From an uncultured Collinsella sp. (lineage in GTDB: Bacteria > Actinomycetota > Coriobacteriia > Coriobacteriales > Coriobacteriaceae), in NCBI GenBank assembly GCA_902490095.1, contig CABUCQ010000038.1, positions 1-16,702 of the forward strand: DNA of 16,702 nt. Direction: 5' to 3'. Positions within the stretch are counted from its first letter, which is position 1, and every line of letters begins with the position of its first letter. The notes beneath the pieces were generated by a model. That model was given only the letters and a program-made list of their open reading frames with translations. It was not told the origin of the DNA and searched no databases. A program made the position numbers and the translations under genes. This document shows positions 12,803 through 16,702 of this stretch, one piece after another.

Positions 12803-13609
12803 TTGAAGAGCCATCTGAACATATTGAGCCGTCTGCAGGGTGCCGGTGCCCTACCGTTTGCGGACGAATTGCTACCGTTTGCCGAGCGGGTGGCACGCGA
12901 GGCGCTCGAGGCATTGTCGCCAACACGATGTGCCGGCTGCGAGCGCGCCGGTGCGCTTATTTGCCAAGACTGCCTGGCTGCGTTCACGCTCATCGACCCA
13001 CGTCATAGCTGCATCCGATGTGGCGCCCCGTTTGGGGATTTGCTGTGCACCGAGTGTTCGGTCGAGGGCACGTCTTCGGCAATGGCCGAGGCGCTCGATC
13101 GCTGCCTGGCGTGTGCCGTCTACGCACATCCGCTGCCGCGCATCATCAGGGCGTACAAGGATGCGGGCGAGCGCCGCCTGGCACCGTATCTGGCGGAGCT
13201 ACTCTACGACACTGCCTTGCATGCCCAGGCGGCAGCCCCCGATCGCTTAGGCGGTGTGCTGTCCGGCGCCGACGCGGTGGTATTTGTGCCTGCGACGGCG
13301 GCAGCATTTCGGCGGCGTGGTTTTGATCATATGGAGGCTATTGCGCGCCCATTTTGCGAGCTGTCGGGTGTTCCCCTGCTCGATGCTCTCGTCAAGTACG
13401 GGCATGGCGACCAGCGAGAACTCGGTCGTAAGGAGCGCCGCGAGCGTGCCCAAGGCATGTACGAGACGGTTGAGGGCGTGCACGGCCGCCGCCTGCTGCT
13501 TATCGATGACGTTATCACCACGGGCGCGACGATGGCCGCGGCTTCGGCGGAACTCAAGCGCGCCGGTGCTGCGGCAGTCGATGGCCTCGCTATCGCACGC
13601 GTTTGGTAG
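12803..13609 (+). CDS. comF: ComF family phosphoribosyltransferase-like protein
   Basis: The 268-residue protein is a ComFC-type member of the phosphoribosyltransferase superfamily, linked to DNA uptake in competent bacteria, with a less clear role elsewhere. Two cysteine sets form the N-terminal zinc part: C43-x2-C46 with C54-x2-C57, and C70-x2-C73 with C82-x2-C85. The RRGFDH segment (171-176) and the PRPP loop LLLIDDVITTGAT (231-243) are typical. The start is TTG at 12803 with AGGGAGGG upstream, inside a stable hairpin; the first 30 residues are poorly conserved in appearance, so a downstream start remains possible. The next gene begins ten bases after the stop, so the two form an operon. 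No other competence gene is in the window. Confidence 0.88.
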   Translation: MKSHLNILSRLQGAGALPFADELLPFAERVAREALEALSPTRCAGCERAGALICQDCLAAFTLIDPRHSCIRCGAPFGDLLCTECSVEGTSSAMAEALDRCLACAVYAHPLPRIIRAYKDAGERRLAPYLAELLYDTALHAQAAAPDRLGGVLSGADAVVFVPATAAAFRRRGFDHMEAIARPFCELSGVPLLDALVKYGHGDQRELGRKERRERAQGMYETVEGVHGRRLLLIDDVITTGATMAAASAELKRAGAAAVDGLAIARVW

Positions 13610-13619
13610 GGGTGATTTT

Positions 13620-14729
13620 GTGGCAGTGAAGATGGCGCGGTGTGACGAGCCGACAGACGAACAGCTAGCGGCTTCCGTAATCCTAACAGGCGCCTCGGCG
13701 CTACGCATGATGCGCGCCGAGCGCCGACAAATGGGTTACATAAGCTGGAGGGACCTCGATCCCGATGAAGAGCGCCGTGTGCTGCGCACGTCGTCGCCCT
13801 CGACCGAGGACATCTATCTTCCCGACTTGGTGCGGATTGGGGCCGCAAGCGGCGAGGTGCAAGAAGGTCTTTGCTTGCTGGTGGGATCTGCGGCGCAGCG
13901 CCGCCGCATGCCTGGCGTGGGCTGGTCCGTATGCTCCGGGTTGCCCGCCGGCTCGATTCTAGAGGTAGAACCGGGGGTGTACAGTCTATCTCCCGAGGCC
14001 CTTTGTGTTGCCGTTGCGCGCGAGGTCGGCTGCATCCAGGCGTTTGCCCTGGCCCAGGAACTATGCTCTAAGATTTCACTGAGCGACCGCGGGAAGTATC
14101 TGCCTCCCTACACCTCGCCTGTTACGAATAAACTTGCAAAGGACAAGGACCAGCCAGCAGATGTGGGCTACTTTGAGGTTGAGCCGGTGCTGACGCCCGA
14201 TCGTCTGGCAGATTACCTCGCGGTATGCAAGGGGAACGCAGCCAAGCAGCTGCAGCGTCTGTGTCCCTATCTTTCGGAAAACCTGCGCTCACCCATGGAG
14301 TGCATCATGCTCGCCCTGTTTTCGCTTCCGTTTTCCTATGGCGGATTTGCCTGTGGTCCCTTTAAGACCGACTACAAGATTGAGTTCGATGACCGCGCGC
14401 AGGCAATCTCGGGGATGCCGCATGCAGTTTGCGATGCGTATCAGGAAGCAGCCCGGTTTGACCTGGAATACAACGGTGAGCTGGGCCATTCCTCCCGGAG
14501 GGGACGTATCCATGATGAAAAGCGCAACACGGGCTTGATTACTATGGGAATCGAGGTCGCGACGGTCAACAACGAAATGCTCTGTGACATGGAAGCGATG
14601 GAAGCGCTCGCATGGCGCATCTACCAACGCATGGGCAAGCGCTATCAGAATCGCGTAGAGGCTCGTCGAAAGAAGCAGGATGCGCTGCTGAACACGCTTC
14701 GAGCGTGTTTTGGGCTTAAGCCAGCATAA
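13620..14729 (+). CDS. Uncharacterised protein, AbiEi-like middle and DUF559-like nuclease motif
   Basis: I do not recognise an exact family for this 369-residue protein. The GTG at 13620 follows AGGGG by seven bases and comes ten bases after comF; the frame is open further upstream only as an overlap with comF, and ATG at 13632 is an alternative. Residues near 95-145 (LPAGSILEVEPGVYSLSPE followed by an Ala-rich helix and AQELCSKISL) look like the middle of type IV antitoxin AbiEi-like proteins. Near the C-terminus, FDLEYNGELGH at 280-290, then D299, R302 and a Leu/Gly stretch, matches the E-x-(D/N)-G-x3-H...D-x2-R layout of DUF559/Vsr-type PD-(D/E)xK nucleases; KTDYKIEFDD upstream could supply an acidic residue. 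N285 stands where many members have Asp. No AbiEii toxin gene is adjacent. It could be a stand-alone nuclease, a defence-related regulator or a degenerate member. Confidence 0.8.
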   Translation: MAVKMARCDEPTDEQLAASVILTGASALRMMRAERRQMGYISWRDLDPDEERRVLRTSSPSTEDIYLPDLVRIGAASGEVQEGLCLLVGSAAQRRRMPGVGWSVCSGLPAGSILEVEPGVYSLSPEALCVAVAREVGCIQAFALAQELCSKISLSDRGKYLPPYTSPVTNKLAKDKDQPADVGYFEVEPVLTPDRLADYLAVCKGNAAKQLQRLCPYLSENLRSPMECIMLALFSLPFSYGGFACGPFKTDYKIEFDDRAQAISGMPHAVCDAYQEAARFDLEYNGELGHSSRRGRIHDEKRNTGLITMGIEVATVNNEMLCDMEAMEALAWRIYQRMGKRYQNRVEARRKKQDALLNTLRACFGLKPA

Positions 14730-14764
14730 ATCTATGGCTTTATAGGGGGCTTGTTATAGGCTCC

Positions 14765-14979
14765 GTGCAAAAAATGGCAAATATGAGTACTGTTACTAGA
14801 TTAGTGACAGCGAAAACGAAGAAATCCGATCCTGAAATTGGTATTCATTGAAAAGATAATAAACAAATGTGGAGTATCTTGGCATCAAGCGGGCTATAAA
14901 GAGCTCGAAACCGGCGCGTGCGGAGGGAAAACGCTGCTACTAAATTGGTAACAGTACTCATATTTGCCGTTTTTTGCAC
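14765..14979. mobile_element. 215-bp MITE-like element with 32-bp terminal inverted repeats
   Basis: The left end (14765-14796, starting GTGCAAAAAA) and the right end (14948-14979, ending TTTTTTGCAC) are reverse complements at 31 of 32 positions. Weaker similarity continues inward to CAGCG/CGCTG at 14808-14812 and 14932-14936. The interior of about 120 bases is AT-rich, has no gene, and contains TATAAA at 14895. The ends are copies B and C of the dispersed repeat found alone at 211-256. No target-site duplication is obvious, so this could be either a small non-autonomous mobile element or two regulatory repeats in opposite orientation. Confidence 0.6.
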
Positions 14980-14999
14980 ACGCCACCCTAAGACGGGTG

Positions 15000-15030
15000 C
15001 CCCGGAGCTCCCCGTAGGGGAGCGACGGGG
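15000..15030 (+). other. Strong GC hairpin with tandem G-A mismatches
   Basis: CCCCG (15000-15004), GA, GCTCCCC (15007-15013), loop GTA, GGGGAGC (15017-15023), GA, CGGGG (15026-15030). Twelve Watson-Crick pairs enclose a symmetrical GA/GA internal loop, a common stable RNA motif. A small CACCC/GGGTG stem (14984-14999) is directly upstream. No T run follows. It lies between the inverted-repeat element and the lipoprotein promoter. Confidence 0.55.
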
Positions 15031-15101
15031 TCGATCAAAGCGCGTGCGGCCCGTCCCGACCTGCGAAATCTGTACTCGCGATGCGAATGACGCCCCTAAC
15101 C

Positions 15102-15130
15102 TTAAACTTTAGCTTGAACTTAGCTATAAT
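15102..15130 (+). promoter_or_regulatory. Promoter of the lipoprotein transcript (TTAAAC, 17 bases, TATAAT)
   Basis: TTAAAC at 15102-15107 and a perfect TATAAT at 15125-15130 are separated by 17 bases in a locally AT-rich stretch. Transcription would start near 15137, about 343 bases before the chosen start codon. Confidence 0.65.
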
Positions 15131-15136
15131 GCGCTT

Positions 15137-15479
15137 CGTTCCTACCAGGCTGTGGTTGCGGACGGACGAAATGCCCGTCCTAGTCCAAGACAGACGCGGT
15201 CAAAGGGATCCACGTAAGCGACCGCGTGCGCGCGGCGCGATCATGGCGCGTCCTAGATGTAAGCCGCACCGTCCGTTCTACTTTCTTTGGGGCAATACCG
15301 CCTCGCGGGCGAGCGGGCCAGTCGTGAAGGTGGTTACGGCCTCCCGAGCAAACACCCCGGTGCGCAAGTGTGGGGTCAAATACCAGGTCAGCTGGTGGGA
15401 ACAACCTGATATTCCGCGCAACGCACGGATCGTATACGACACAGAAGGCAGGGTAGTGGACATGGTGAGGGGCAGCTTG
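15137..15479 (+). other. Long structured leader or non-coding RNA upstream of the lipoprotein gene
   Basis: Between the promoter and the lipoprotein start there are about 343 bases. The reading frame stays open through this part but uses many codons rare in the neighbours (CTA, AGA, AGG, CGA, CCA) and gives a peptide without recognisable features, so I judge it untranslated. Stems include GGACGG/CCGTCC (15160-15180), ACGCGGTC/GACCGCGT (15194-15227), ACCCC/GGGGT (15354-15376), and ACCAG/CTGGT (15382-15396), which competes with CAGGT/ACCTG (15384-15408). I could not match it to tmRNA, RNase P RNA, SRP RNA or a known riboswitch consensus. Confidence 0.45.
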
Positions 15480-16472
15480 ATGCACGCGGCTCGGTTAGGT
15501 GCTGGGACCGCGGCGGTCATTGCCGTATTGGGCTTGAGCGGATGCGCGTTCAATCCACTGTCCACGTTCACGACACCCACGATTGACCAGATCGAGCGCG
15601 AGACCGTTACCCCTACGGTGTCGGACGATGCCCTGGTCACTCCAGGTACCCTGACGGTTGCCCTCGATACCTCCGATGCCCCGCAGGCCATGCAGGGCGC
15701 CGATGGTAACCTCACGGGCTACGCGGTCGATGCTGCCCGCGCCCTTGCAAGCCGTATGGGCCTTAAGGTTGCCTTCGTCGATGCGTCTTCTGCCGATTCC
15801 GCGCTCGGCGACAAAAAGGCCGACATCTTCATTGGCGACATCAATTCCACGGATGGTGACATCAACACGCTTGGTACTTGCCTGTACGACGCTGCGGCAG
15901 TGTTCGGAAAGACGAGCGACGGCGAATCACTGAGCGTTTCCACCGAAACGCTTAACACCGCTACCCTGGGCGTTCAGACCTCCTCGGCCTCGCAGGAAGC
16001 GCTCGCCAAGCAGAGTATCACGGCCAACCAAAAGACCTTCTCCAACATCAACGAGTGCTTTGAGGCACTTGAGTCCGGCGAGATCGACTACGTGATTTGC
16101 GACTCCACGGCCGGCGGCTACCTTGCGCGCCTGATGAGCCAGATCTCTTATGTCGGCGCGCTCGAGACGCCCTCGACGCTCGGCGTCGCGGGCCTCGCGG
16201 CCAACGATGAGCTATGCCGTGCCGTGAGCGATGCCCTCGACGGTATCACGGTCGATGGCACGCTCGAGGCGGTCCACTCCGTCTGGTACGGCACGATGCC
16301 CTATGACCTCACCACCAAGACGGTCTCGGGCGCCGACGTGCAGTCAACCGACACCGGATCCAGCGAGTCCGCATCCTCCGATTCGAGCAGCGAGGGCGCA
16401 ACCTCCGAGGATAAATCGTCCAGCCAGGAGGGCACTATCACCGACGACGACATTAACAAGCTCAATAGCTAG
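15480..16472 (+). CDS. Solute-binding-type lipoprotein (bacterial SBP family 3-like)
   Basis: The 330-residue product has a lipoprotein signal with the lipobox LSGC, giving the lipidated cysteine C22. The mature part contains PGTLTVALDTSDAP and GNLTGYAVDAARALASRMGL, followed later by KKADIFIGDI and SGEIDYVICDS. This is the order seen in periplasmic-binding-protein type 2 domains of amino-acid ABC transporters. The last 45 or so residues are a Ser/Glu/Asp-rich tail. The ATG at 15480 has AGGGG seven bases upstream; ATG at 15462 (six residues longer) with AGGG upstream is nearly as good. No permease or ATPase gene follows; a terminator comes 66 bases after the stop. It could be an orphan binding protein or an extracellular sensor. 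The ligand cannot be told from sequence. Confidence 0.85.
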   Translation: MHAARLGAGTAAVIAVLGLSGCAFNPLSTFTTPTIDQIERETVTPTVSDDALVTPGTLTVALDTSDAPQAMQGADGNLTGYAVDAARALASRMGLKVAFVDASSADSALGDKKADIFIGDINSTDGDINTLGTCLYDAAAVFGKTSDGESLSVSTETLNTATLGVQTSSASQEALAKQSITANQKTFSNINECFEALESGEIDYVICDSTAGGYLARLMSQISYVGALETPSTLGVAGLAANDELCRAVSDALDGITVDGTLEAVHSVWYGTMPYDLTTKTVSGADVQSTDTGSSESASSDSSSEGATSEDKSSSQEGTITDDDINKLNS

Positions 16473-16538
16473 TTATTGCTAGGGGTGGCATCTCCCATGC
16501 GCTAGGAGAGAGGCCTCTTCACGGTTTCAACACGCATT

Positions 16539-16572
16539 GCCGGGCTTTCCCAACAGGGGAGCCCGGCCTTTT
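16539..16572 (+). terminator. Intrinsic terminator of the lipoprotein gene
   Basis: GCCGGGCT (16539-16546) pairs with AGCCCGGC (16560-16567); the inner TCCC/GGGG extends the stem with imperfect pairing. CTTTTCGTTTC follows. It lies 66 bases after the lipoprotein stop. Confidence 0.88.
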
Positions 16573-16577
16573 CGTTT

Positions 16578-16686
16578 CTATGAAACCAGCAGGTCAAAGA
16601 CGTTTTTTAAGTACCAAATCAAAGTCGCCGTCGCCCTCCCATAGCGTACTTTGCCACAGAAAAGTGCGAGACTTCGGTATGCGGTA
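16578..16686 (-). pseudogene. Broken coding remnant at the right edge
   Basis: On the minus strand 30 codons (16686 down to 16597) read YRIPKSRTFLWQST and then LWEGDGDFDLVLKKRL before a TGA at 16594-16596. They are bounded upstream by another TGA (16687-16689), with no start codon. The peptide is protein-like and rich in Trp, Asp and Leu. Just before the stop is a run of six A; with one A fewer, the frame would continue as KNVFDLLVS to a TAG at 16578-16580. This suggests a frameshifted C-terminal fragment of a gene or of a repeated element. It ends immediately beside the lipoprotein terminator. The family is not identified. Confidence 0.5.
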
Positions 16687-16702
16687 TCAAGCAATCGTTA
16701 TT

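Noticed and set aside
13254..13619. Upstream part of the frame that contains the nuclease-like gene
   Set aside because: It overlaps comF in another frame, and comF shows the PRPP loop there. The GTG at 13620 has a good ribosome binding site ten bases after comF.
14895..14900. TATAAA as a promoter inside the inverted-repeat element
   Set aside because: No adequate -35 hexamer at 16-18 bases and no gene immediately downstream; the lipoprotein promoter at 15102-15130 is better.
15081..15461. N-terminal extension of the lipoprotein by about 130 residues
   Set aside because: It would bury the signal peptide and lipobox inside the protein, begins upstream of the TATAAT box, and uses codons rare in the neighbouring genes.
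1..16702. CRISPR array, tRNA, rRNA, tmRNA or RNase P RNA
   Set aside because: I looked for regularly spaced direct repeats, T-loop and CCA signatures and conserved RNase P or tmRNA cores in the gene-free gaps and found none. ACAGAAGGCAGG near 15441 recalls RNase P but the other conserved blocks are absent.

Overview
The window looks like chromosomal DNA of a high-GC Gram-positive gut actinobacterium of the class Coriobacteriia, most likely Collinsella or a close relative. The reasons are the strong G/C bias at third codon positions, GTG and TTG starts behind clear Shine-Dalgarno sites, an archaeal-type topoisomerase IA with a lysine-rich tail, and AT-richer intergenic gaps packed with short palindromic repeats. 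The genus is a judgement from style and gene content; no marker gene was compared. No rRNA, tRNA, CRISPR array or intact insertion sequence is visible.

Layout. Positions 1-474 hold no credible gene but carry a mosaic of repeats and hairpins. A small minus-strand gene of unknown function (475-729) is divergent from a PLP aspartate aminotransferase (880-2184). Next come a lone STAS anti-anti-sigma factor (2251-2565), the Tat translocase genes tatB-like and tatC (overlapping by one base), and the nickel chaperone genes hypA and hypB (4116-5211). An archaeal-type DNA topoisomerase I (5266-7860) follows and converges on a minus-strand membrane-anchored zinc-ribbon protein (7983-8957), with a bidirectional terminator and a repeat between them. 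Then a plus-strand cluster tmk - holB - ricT (9197-12700) is translationally coupled; this order resembles the Bacillus tmk...holB-yaaT(ricT) region. A comF-type phosphoribosyltransferase gene with a hairpin over its ribosome binding site (12803-13609) leads into an unfamiliar 369-residue protein (13620-14729) with an AbiEi-like middle and a DUF559-like nuclease motif. A repeat-rich gap of about 750 bases follows, including a 215-bp element with 32-bp inverted ends and a probable long structured leader. It precedes a solute-binding-type lipoprotein gene (15480-16472) and its terminator. The right edge carries a broken coding remnant on the minus strand.

How the genes relate. tatB-tatC-hypA-hypB pair protein export with [NiFe] enzyme maturation, which may reflect a shared client such as a hydrogenase. 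tmk, holB and ricT are nucleotide, replication and RNA-processing housekeeping genes. The less ordinary content is in the intergenic repeats (three unrelated families, at least one with copies 14.5 kb apart), the sequestered comF start, the comF-linked nuclease-like protein and the lipoprotein leader.
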